From JAEUJM01 sp041908445 (GTDB taxonomy: Bacteria; Actinomycetota; Acidimicrobiia; Acidimicrobiales; DATDAH01): a stretch of 64,000 bases of DNA. The stretch is taken from the NCBI GenBank assembly GCA_041908445.1, contig JAYRFK010000004.1:1-64000 (forward strand), read 5' to 3'. Positions 7,624 through 14,840 of the stretch are shown here, one piece after another. A program made the translations under genes and the position numbers. How positions within the stretch are numbered: the stretch's first letter is position 1; every line of letters starts with the position of its first letter. The notes under the pieces were generated by a model that did no database searches, had not been told where the DNA came from, and saw only the letters and a list, made by a program, of their open reading frames with translations.

Positions 7624-9450
7624 CTAGCAGGTGGGGCCGGCGTTGCGGTAGTAGCCGTGGAAGGTGTCGTTCTCGGTGTGGCCGTCGACGAACGTGCGGG
7701 TGCGGGTGGTGGTGACGTCGGTGCAGCTGCCCCGGGGGCTGGTCGTCTGGCCGGTCTGCTCGCCGACGGCGTACCGGGTCGAGTACAGGGTCATGGTGAT
7801 CGAGGTGTCCGTGTAGGTCGGCCACATCAGCACCCCGTAGGGCGTGTTGTTCTCGATGATGAAGTTCGGCTGCGGGTACGACACCGTGCTCTCCCGCCCG
7901 TACGGGTAGCGGCCGATGTGCTCGGTGTGGAACTGGTAGCTGGGGATGTCGAGGCCGGCGAAGAAGGCGGCGTTGAAGCTGGTGGTGGCGAACTGCGACA
8001 CGCCGCCGCCGACGGCCTCGACGTGCTCGCCGTTCTCGATGGCGCCGGCGCTCACGAAGCCGTTCTCGACGGTGCGGGGGCCCACGACCTCGTTGATGGA
8101 GAACTGCTCGCCCGGCATGATCACGTAGCCGCGGACGATGTCGGCCATGCGGTTGATGTTCGTGTTGCGACCCTCGCAGCAGTTGTGGTGGGTCGTCTTG
8201 CGGCACCCGTTGGCGCTGCCGGTGTTGCACGGCTCCTGATCGGGGAGCGTGATCTCCTCGACGATGCCGAGGGCCTCGGCCTCCTCGGTGGTGAGGTCGG
8301 GCTCGCGGGGGCCGAGGCGCAGCTCGACGCTGGTCTCGCCGTCGCGCAGGGCCTGGACGACCTCGACCGCCGAGCCCGCGGCGCAGCAACCCGTGCCGGG
8401 GCGACCGGGCACGACCTCGGGACCGAAGGCCCCGACGGTGAACGAGGCGTCGACCGGGGCCTCCCCGAAGTCGGGGAGGATGAGGGGCAGGTCGGTCTTG
8501 ATCTGCTCCCTGTCGACCTTCAGGCGCAGCTGCTCGGCGCCCACCTTGGAGCTGATCCAGTTGCGGATCTGGGCGGGGGTCGCCGCCGCGGTCTGGCCGC
8601 CGGCGGTGATCTCGAGCGGCTGGGCCGACATCGCGTTGGCCTCCTGCGCGAGGGCCTCGGCGTCCGAGTCGGGGAAGCGCGGCGGGATGGTCTTGTTCTG
8701 CACCTCGAGGGTGATGGCGTCGTCCGGGCCGGTGCTGTCGGCGCCGGCGTGGTTCAGCCCCGTGAGGATGTCCGTCGCGTCGATGCCCTGGCCGTCGGTG
8801 CCCGGGACGACCTCGAAGCGGTCCTCGACGACCTGGATGCTCGGCTCGACCGGCGGGGTGCGCTCGTCGCCCTGGAGGGTGACGAGGGCGTCCTCGACGC
8901 GGACGGGGTTGGCGCGGAAGATCACCGGCGCGGTCTCGCCGTCCCAGAACGACTGCGCCCAGGCGAAGGGCCGGCCCACGGCCGAGCCGCCGTGGCCGAT
9001 GGCCAGTGCGGCCTCGACGGTGGCGGCCTGGTCGACCTTGGCCCCGAGCTCGCCGACCGTCGCCTCGATGGTGCGGTCACCCACCTCGAGGTTGACCGGC
9101 GTGTCCTGGTAGGCGTCGGCGAGCTCGGCGACCTGGTCGGTGAGCTCGGCCTCGCTCATGGTGCCGATGTCGACGCCGGCGAGGGTGACGTTGCGGACGA
9201 CGGCGTCGTCCTCGCGGGTGTCGTAGGCCCAGGCGGCGACGGCGGCGCCGAGCAGCACCACGGGGATCGTGATGCAGAGGACCAGCGCCACCCGGCCCTT
9301 GCGGCGCCGGCGACCCCCGCCCTCACCGCCGCGCCGACCCCGCCGCTCGCGGCGGGTCTCGGGCAGCTCGTCGGGGGCGAAGACGCTGGTGTCGGCGGCG
9401 CCGGCGGCGCCGCTGTCGGTGGGGTGGTCGTCGGTGTCGAAGACGCTCAT
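7624..9450 (-). CDS. VanW-family membrane-anchored protein with peptidoglycan-binding-like domains
   Basis: A 608-residue protein. An acidic then Arg-rich cytoplasmic N-terminus leads into one transmembrane helix (about 53-76, GRVALVLCITIPVVLLGAAV). The extracellular part holds two repeats like the peptidoglycan-binding domains of actinobacterial VanW proteins and a C-terminal VanW domain with the typical CCEGRNTNI, GEQFSINEVVGPRT and EAVGGGVSQFATTSFNAAFF motifs. Several cysteines (CC at about 400, NGCRK, NCCEG) could form disulfides outside the cell. The function of VanW is not established. I chose ATG 9450; the in-frame extension to 9513 is low-complexity Pro/Ala. Confidence 0.88.
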   Translation of the reverse strand: MSVFDTDDHPTDSGAAGAADTSVFAPDELPETRRERRGRRGGEGGGRRRRKGRVALVLCITIPVVLLGAAVAAWAYDTREDDAVVRNVTLAGVDIGTMSEAELTDQVAELADAYQDTPVNLEVGDRTIEATVGELGAKVDQAATVEAALAIGHGGSAVGRPFAWAQSFWDGETAPVIFRANPVRVEDALVTLQGDERTPPVEPSIQVVEDRFEVVPGTDGQGIDATDILTGLNHAGADSTGPDDAITLEVQNKTIPPRFPDSDAEALAQEANAMSAQPLEITAGGQTAAATPAQIRNWISSKVGAEQLRLKVDREQIKTDLPLILPDFGEAPVDASFTVGAFGPEVVPGRPGTGCCAAGSAVEVVQALRDGETSVELRLGPREPDLTTEEAEALGIVEEITLPDQEPCNTGSANGCRKTTHHNCCEGRNTNINRMADIVRGYVIMPGEQFSINEVVGPRTVENGFVSAGAIENGEHVEAVGGGVSQFATTSFNAAFFAGLDIPSYQFHTEHIGRYPYGRESTVSYPQPNFIIENNTPYGVLMWPTYTDTSITMTLYSTRYAVGEQTGQTTSPRGSCTDVTTTRTRTFVDGHTENDTFHGYYRNAGPTC

Positions 9451-9572
9451 GGAGGGTGGGGGCGCGGGTGGGGAGGGGGCGCGGGCGGCGCGTGGCGCCG
9501 GGTGGGTCCCCACACGCTAGACATGCCATCATCGCTGGCGGTCGCGCCCACGAGGGGGATTTGAAGAAAATC

Positions 9573-10478
9573 ATGTCTGGCATCTGCGAAGGACGAGTGG
9601 CGGTCATCACCGGTGCGGGCCGGGGCATCGGGCGCGAGCACGCCTTGATGCTGGCCGGCCAGGGCGCCAGGATCGTCGTGAACGACCTGGGCGGCTCCAT
9701 GGACGGCACCGGAGCCGCCGAGGGCCCGGCGCACGACGTCGTGGCCGAGATCGAGGCCATGGGCGGCCAGGCGGTCGCCAACGGCGACGACATCTCCGAC
9801 TTCGAGGGCGCGAAGCGCCTCATCGACCAGGCCGTCGAGCACTTCGGTGGCCTCGACATCCTGATCAACAACGCCGGCATCCTCCGCGACCGCATGCTCA
9901 CCAACATGAGCGAGGCCGAGTGGGACGCGGTCATCAAGGTGCACCTCAAGGGCACGTTCGGCCCGACCCGCCACGCCGCCGCCTACTGGCGCGAGCGGGT
10001 CAAGGCCGGCGAGACCAACGACGCCCGGGTCATCAACACCAGCTCGGCGTCAGGCATCTACGGCAACGTCGGCCAGACCAACTACGGCGCGGCCAAGGCC
10101 GGCATCGCCGCGTTCACCATCATCGCGAGCCAGGAGCTGGGCCGCTACGGCGTCACCGTGAACGCCATCGCCCCCGCCGCCCTCACCCGCATGACCGAGG
10201 GCCTCGGCATGGGCGAGGCGCCCGAGGAGATCAAGGAGCAGATGTCGCCACGGTGGATCGCCCCGATCGTCACCTGGCTGGCCAGCCCCGAGTCGAGTGG
10301 CGTCACCGGGCGCGTCTTCGACGTGTCGGGCCGGGCCCTCTCGATCGCCGAGGGCTGGCACATCGGTCCGTCGGTCGCCCCCTCGGACGACCCCACCGAG
10401 CTCGGCCCGCTGGTGGCCGAGCTGATGTCGAAGGCCCGTCCCAACGCCGACATGAGCGGTCGCGACGCCAAGAGCTGA
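9573..10478 (+). CDS. SDR-family (3R)-hydroxyacyl-CoA dehydrogenase-like protein
   Basis: A 301-residue short-chain dehydrogenase similar to the dehydrogenase domain of peroxisomal multifunctional enzyme 2 (HSD17B4). The NAD loop TGAGRGIG is at 13-20, NNAG follows LDILI, and the catalytic YGAAK follows the Ser in INTSSASG. It would oxidise a (3R)-hydroxyacyl-CoA, taking the product of the MaoC hydratase encoded 71 nt downstream. ATG 9573 is preceded by GAGGGGG at 9552; a TTG at 9561 is less likely. Confidence 0.88.
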   Translation: MSGICEGRVAVITGAGRGIGREHALMLAGQGARIVVNDLGGSMDGTGAAEGPAHDVVAEIEAMGGQAVANGDDISDFEGAKRLIDQAVEHFGGLDILINNAGILRDRMLTNMSEAEWDAVIKVHLKGTFGPTRHAAAYWRERVKAGETNDARVINTSSASGIYGNVGQTNYGAAKAGIAAFTIIASQELGRYGVTVNAIAPAALTRMTEGLGMGEAPEEIKEQMSPRWIAPIVTWLASPESSGVTGRVFDVSGRALSIAEGWHIGPSVAPSDDPTELGPLVAELMSKARPNADMSGRDAKS

Positions 10479-10495
10479 ACCGGCGACCCGACCGA

Positions 10496-10518
10496 CCGCT
10501 GACCCGCTGACCCGCTGA
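10496..10518. repeat. 8-bp tandem repeat CCGCTGAC, 2.9 copies
   Basis: Lies in the 71-bp gap after the SDR gene. Each unit carries a TGA, as in the other short repeats found just after stop codons in this window. Confidence 0.8.
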
Positions 10519-10549
10519 TCGAGCCGCACCCGAACGAGGAGGACCCTTC

Positions 10550-11389
10550 ATGCCCATCAACCTGGACGCCGTCGGCGTCGAGTCCGAGCCCGGCGAGCGC
10601 TCCTGGGACTCGAAGGACTGCCTGCTCTACGCCCTCGGCGTGGGCGCCGGCACCGACGAGCTGGCCTTCACCACCGAGAACAGCATCGACATCACCCAGA
10701 AGGTGCTGCCCACCCAGGCCGTCACCCTGAACGCGATGGGTGCGGGCATGCCGAGCCTCGGCGACTTCAACCCCGCCATGCTCGTGCACGGCGAGCAGAG
10801 CGTGGAGCTCCACCGGGAGATCCCGGTCAAGGGCACCCTGCGCAGCACCGGCAAGGTCGAGGCCATCTACGACAAGGGCAAGGGCGCCGTCATCGTCATG
10901 TCGACGAGCGCCGTGCTGGCCGACACGAACGAGCCGCTGTTCACCAACACCATGTCGGTGTTCATCCGCGGCGAGGGCGGCTTCGGCGGCGACCGCGGCC
11001 CGTCGGGCCCGCAGAACGTGCCGCCGGACCGGGCCCCCGACCACTCGGTCACCTACCAGACCCGCGAGGACCAGGCCCTGCTGTACCGCCTCTCGGGCGA
11101 CCGCAACCCGCTGCACTCCGACCCCAAGTTCGCCGAGATGGGCGGGTTCCCCAAGCCCATCCTCCACGGCCTGTGCACCTACGGCTTCACCGGCCGGGCC
11201 CTGCTCCACACCCTGTGCGGCGGCGACCCCGCCCGGTTCCGCAAGATGGAGGGCCGCTTCTCGTCCCCCGTGTTCCCCGGTGAGGCCCTCACCGTCAACA
11301 TGTGGGTCGACGGCGACTCGGCCGTGTTCCAGACCTGCGGCGGCGACGGCCGCGTCGTCCTCGACGCCGGCCTCTGCACGTTCAGCTAG
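10550..11389 (+). CDS. MaoC-type enoyl-CoA hydratase 2 (double hot-dog)
   Basis: A 279-residue protein with two hot-dog folds, as in the hydratase-2 part of peroxisomal multifunctional enzyme 2. The catalytic hydratase-2 motif YRLSGDRNPLHSDP is in the second half, followed by PILHGLCTYGF. It should hydrate trans-2-enoyl-CoA to (3R)-hydroxyacyl-CoA. A strong GAGGAGG lies 7-8 nt before the ATG. With the SDR gene it makes a two-gene version of the fused eukaryotic enzyme. Confidence 0.92.
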   Translation: MPINLDAVGVESEPGERSWDSKDCLLYALGVGAGTDELAFTTENSIDITQKVLPTQAVTLNAMGAGMPSLGDFNPAMLVHGEQSVELHREIPVKGTLRSTGKVEAIYDKGKGAVIVMSTSAVLADTNEPLFTNTMSVFIRGEGGFGGDRGPSGPQNVPPDRAPDHSVTYQTREDQALLYRLSGDRNPLHSDPKFAEMGGFPKPILHGLCTYGFTGRALLHTLCGGDPARFRKMEGRFSSPVFPGEALTVNMWVDGDSAVFQTCGGDGRVVLDAGLCTFS

Positions 11390-11412
11390 GGAACCAGGAG
11401 CGGCACCCGTCT

Positions 11413-11438
11413 CGTCTCACCCCCCGATGGGTGGGACG
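11413..11438. terminator. 10-bp hairpin between convergent maoC-like and nucS
   Basis: CGTCTCACCC and GGGTGGGACG pair over 10 bp with one G-T pair and a 6-nt loop. No T-tract. It sits between two converging genes and may act in both directions. Confidence 0.55.
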
Positions 11439-11444
11439 GGGCGG

Positions 11445-12104
11445 TCAGAACAGCTTGAGCTCGTCGGACTCGATGCCCCGCAGGGCGTCGTAGTCGACCT
11501 CCACGCACGCGATGTCGCGCGAGGTGGCGAGCACCCGGGCCTGCGGTTTGATCTGCTGGGCCACGAACACACCGCGCACAGGGCGCAGCATCGGGTCGAG
11601 GTTCAGGCGCTCGAGGTAACGGGTGAGCTGCTCGACGCCGTCGATCTCGCCCCGGCGCTTGATCTCGACCGCCACGGTCCCCCCGTCGGCGTCCTTGCAG
11701 AGCAGGTCGACCGGGCCGATGTCGGTCGGGTACTCGCGTCGCACGAGGCGCAGGCCCTCGGCGATGGTCGTGCAGTTGGCGGCGAGCAGCTCCTGGAGGT
11801 GGGCCTCGACGCCGTCCTTCTGCAGACCCGGGTCGACGCCGAGGTCGTGGGCCGAGTCGGCGAGCACCTCCTCGAGGGTGATGGTCAGCACCTCACCCTT
11901 GGGGTTGGTGACCGTCCAGGCGCCGGGCTCCTCGACGAGCCGGTTCGGCGCGTTCATCCAGTTGAGCGGCTTGTAGGCGCCGCCGTCGGCGTGGATGGCG
12001 ACGCAGCCGTCGGCCTTGACCATGATCAGCCGGGTGGCCGGCGGGAGGTGGGCGGTCAGCCGGCCCTCGTAGTCCACCGAGCAGCGGGCGATCACGAGGC
12101 GCAC
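11445..12104 (-). CDS. nucS: Mismatch-specific endonuclease NucS/EndoMS
   Basis: A 219-residue restriction-like nuclease that cuts both strands at mismatches and supports the MutS/MutL-independent mismatch repair of actinobacteria. The catalytic site is visible as GPVDLLCKD followed by VAVEIKRRG (D...ExK), preceded by an N-terminal dimerisation domain. The last residues DELKLF match the C-terminal sliding-clamp-binding peptide of NucS. GTG 12104 follows a TACGCT box by 8 nt. No mutS or mutL is in the window. Confidence 0.95.
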   Translation of the reverse strand: MRLVIARCSVDYEGRLTAHLPPATRLIMVKADGCVAIHADGGAYKPLNWMNAPNRLVEEPGAWTVTNPKGEVLTITLEEVLADSAHDLGVDPGLQKDGVEAHLQELLAANCTTIAEGLRLVRREYPTDIGPVDLLCKDADGGTVAVEIKRRGEIDGVEQLTRYLERLNLDPMLRPVRGVFVAQQIKPQARVLATSRDIACVEVDYDALRGIESDELKLF

Positions 12105-12112
12105 GGCCGAGG

Positions 12113-12118
12113 AGCGTA
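12113..12118 (-). promoter_or_regulatory. Leaderless -10 hexamer TACGCT for nucS
   Basis: TACGCT on the minus strand, 8 nt before GTG 12104; no Shine-Dalgarno sequence. Confidence 0.55.
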
Positions 12119-12190
12119 CCGAGGGCCGGCGCGGGCGTCGGCACCGCTCACTGTCGGGTCAGCCGAGGCCCGCGTCATACTTGGGCCGCT

Positions 12191-14827
12191 GTGACCGTGA
12201 ACTGGCCCCTCGTCGGGCGCCACGAGGCCCTCGTACTGGTCCGAGACCAACTGCGTCGGACCGACATCTCGGGGCTCGTGCTGGTCGGGCCGCCCGGGGT
12301 CGGCAAGACGCGCCTGGCCAAGGAGTGCCTGGCGATGGGCGAGGCGGCGGGGTTCGCCGCCGCCCTCGCCGTCGGCAGCCGGGCCGCCCGCGAGATCCCC
12401 CTCGGTGCCCTCGCCCCGCTGCTGCCCCCCACCGCCGGGTCGAGCGAGCGGGGGATGGCCATGCTGCGCAAGGCCACCGACAGCCTGCTCGCGCTGGCCG
12501 GCGGCAAGCCCCTGCTGCTCGTCGTCGACGACGCCCACAACCTCGACGACGCCTCCGCGCTGGTGCTGCACGGGCTCGCCGTGGCCCGCACCGCGTACGT
12601 CGTGGCCACCGTGCGCTCCGGCGAGCAGGTGCCCGATCCCGTCGTCGCCCTCTGGAAGGACGGTCTCGCCGAGCGCCTCGAGCTCGGGCCGTTGGACCAG
12701 CTCGAGGTGGCCCAGCTGCTCGAGACGGTCCTCGGCGGCCCCGTCGAGGGCAAGGTGCTCCAGCAGTTCTGGAACGCCAGCGAGGGCAACGTGCTCTACC
12801 TGCGGGAGCTGGTGCTCGGTTCGCTCGACGCCCAGACCCTCGTCGACGACGCCGGGCTCTGGCGCCTGGTGGGCGACGTGTCGAGCTCGCCCCGCCTCAC
12901 CGACCTGGTCGAGGCCCGCCTCGCCGGCCTCGACGACGAGGAGATCGCGGCGCTCGAGCTCGTCGCCTTCGGCGAGCCCATCGGCGTCGACGTCATCGAG
13001 CGCCTGAGCAGCGGCGCCGCGCTGGAGCGCCTCGAGCGCCGGGGCCTGCTGGCCACCGAGCTGGACGACCGCCGGGTGCAGGCCCGGCTGGCGCACCCCC
13101 TCCACGGCGACGTGCTGCGGGAGCGGACCCCGCTGTTCCGCGCCCGGGCCGTGTGCCGGGCGCTCGCCGACGAGGTCGAGGCCAGCGGGGTGCGCCGCCG
13201 TGGCGACGTGCTGCGCGTCGCCCTCTGGCGGCTCGACGGCGGCGGCACCGCCCGGCCCGACCTGCTGCTCGAGGCCGCCCGCATGGCGGCGTTCGCCAAC
13301 GACGACAAGGTGGCGGTGCGCCTGGCCCGGGCCTCGTTCGACCTCGAGCCCAGCTTCGAGGCGGGCCACGTGCTCGCCGACTGCCTCTACTCCTCCGGGG
13401 AGACCGACCAGATCGAGGCGGTGCTCTCGCAGGTCGAGCCCCTCGCCCGCGACGACTTCGAGCGCACCGCCGTCGCCCTCGTGCGCTCGTTCAACCTGTT
13501 CTGGCACCTCGGCAGCGTCGACCAGGCCGTCGGCGTCATCGAGGCCGTCCTCCCGCAGCTCGAGGACCCCGAACTCGTGGGCGAGGCCCAGGGCGTGCTC
13601 GCGCTCTACGACGTCATGGCCAACCAGGCCGAGCTCGGCGTGCCGCGCGTCGAGCCCCTGTTCGGGCGGCATGAGGGTCGGGCCTTCCTCCAGGTCGCGC
13701 TGGCCGGCAGCCTCGGGCTCCCCGCGCTCGGGCGGGCCGACGAGGCCGTGGACCTCGCCGTCCGGGCCTACGGCGCGCACCGGACCATGGGCGGGATGCT
13801 CGTCATGTACGAGCCCTCCCTCCTGCGGGTCGCCCAGGAGCTGGCGCTCTGCTTCCTCGGGCGGCTGCACGAGGCCGAGCGACTGGCGCACGAGGGCTAC
13901 GCCGTGGCGGTCGGCGAGGGCGACGGCGCCGGCTGGGCGTTCCACTGCCTCGCCCTCGGGCGCGTGTGCCTCGACCGCGGGAAGGTCGTGGACTCGCTGC
14001 GCTGGTGGCGGGAGGGCGCCGCCCTCTTCGAGGCGGTCAACCACCCCGGGCCACAGCGGTGGGCGCTCATCGGGCAGGTGTTCGCGCACGCCCTCGCCGG
14101 CGACGCGCCGGCGGCCCGCAAGGTGATCGACGAGATCCAGTCGATGCGAGAGCACCCGGCGAGCCTCAACGACCCCGACCTGGCGCGGGCCACCGCCTGG
14201 GTGGAGGTGGCCGAGGGCGACCCCGCCGGCGCGATCGAGCGCCTGCGGGCCCTGGCCGAGGCCGACCGCGACGCCGGGCACCCGGCCCACGAGCTCGACG
14301 TCCGCCACGACCTGGCCCGACTCGGCCGCGCCGCCGAGGTGCGCACGCGGGTGCACGAGCTGGCCGGCATCGTGGCCGGCCCCCTCGCCGCGGCCCGCGC
14401 CGGCCACGTCGACGCGCTGGTGGCCGACGAGGCGGCGGCGCTGGCCGCCGCCTCCGAGGCCTTCGCCGACTGCGGAGCGTCCCTGCTCGCCGCCGAGGCG
14501 GGGGAGGCGTCCGCCGAGGCCTACCGGCGGGCCGGCGACGCCCGGGCCGCCACGGCGCAGCAGCACCGCACCGCCGAGCTGCGCGCCGCGTGTGACGGCG
14601 CCGTGACGCCGGGGCTGGGCCGCATCGACTCGCCGACGCCGTTGACCAAGCGCGAGCTCGAGATCGCCCTGCTCGCCGCCAAGGGCCTCGCCAGCAAGGA
14701 CATCGCCGCGCAGCTCTTCGTCTCCGTGCGCACCGTGGACAACCACCTGGCCCGGATCTACGACAAGCTCGGGGTCTCGGGGCGGGCGGCTCTCGCCGAC
14801 GCGCTCGAGGCCTCCGCGCTGACCTGA
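12191..14827 (+). CDS. LAL-type LuxR-family transcriptional regulator (AAA ATPase plus HTH), copy 1
   Basis: An 878-residue large ATP-binding LuxR regulator. Walker A GPPGVGKT is at residues 33-40 and a Walker B-like LLLVVDDAHNLDD follows near 113. The middle is helical and TPR-like, as in STAND proteins. The C-terminal LuxR helix-turn-helix (about 818-868) contains LTKRELEIALLAAKGLASKD. Target genes and ligand are unknown. GTG 12191 has no Shine-Dalgarno; CATACT lies upstream. The next gene is a full-length paralogue starting 13 nt after this one ends. Confidence 0.92.
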   Translation: MTVNWPLVGRHEALVLVRDQLRRTDISGLVLVGPPGVGKTRLAKECLAMGEAAGFAAALAVGSRAAREIPLGALAPLLPPTAGSSERGMAMLRKATDSLLALAGGKPLLLVVDDAHNLDDASALVLHGLAVARTAYVVATVRSGEQVPDPVVALWKDGLAERLELGPLDQLEVAQLLETVLGGPVEGKVLQQFWNASEGNVLYLRELVLGSLDAQTLVDDAGLWRLVGDVSSSPRLTDLVEARLAGLDDEEIAALELVAFGEPIGVDVIERLSSGAALERLERRGLLATELDDRRVQARLAHPLHGDVLRERTPLFRARAVCRALADEVEASGVRRRGDVLRVALWRLDGGGTARPDLLLEAARMAAFANDDKVAVRLARASFDLEPSFEAGHVLADCLYSSGETDQIEAVLSQVEPLARDDFERTAVALVRSFNLFWHLGSVDQAVGVIEAVLPQLEDPELVGEAQGVLALYDVMANQAELGVPRVEPLFGRHEGRAFLQVALAGSLGLPALGRADEAVDLAVRAYGAHRTMGGMLVMYEPSLLRVAQELALCFLGRLHEAERLAHEGYAVAVGEGDGAGWAFHCLALGRVCLDRGKVVDSLRWWREGAALFEAVNHPGPQRWALIGQVFAHALAGDAPAARKVIDEIQSMREHPASLNDPDLARATAWVEVAEGDPAGAIERLRALAEADRDAGHPAHELDVRHDLARLGRAAEVRTRVHELAGIVAGPLAAARAGHVDALVADEAAALAAASEAFADCGASLLAAEAGEASAEAYRRAGDARAATAQQHRTAELRAACDGAVTPGLGRIDSPTPLTKRELEIALLAAKGLASKDIAAQLFVSVRTVDNHLARIYDKLGVSGRAALADALEASALT

Positions 14828-14840
14828 CGACGGTCATGAT

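Noticed and set aside
7546..9564. Large open frame antisense to the VanW-family gene
   Set aside because: It is the low-complexity complement of a recognisable membrane protein and has no start signal or domain.
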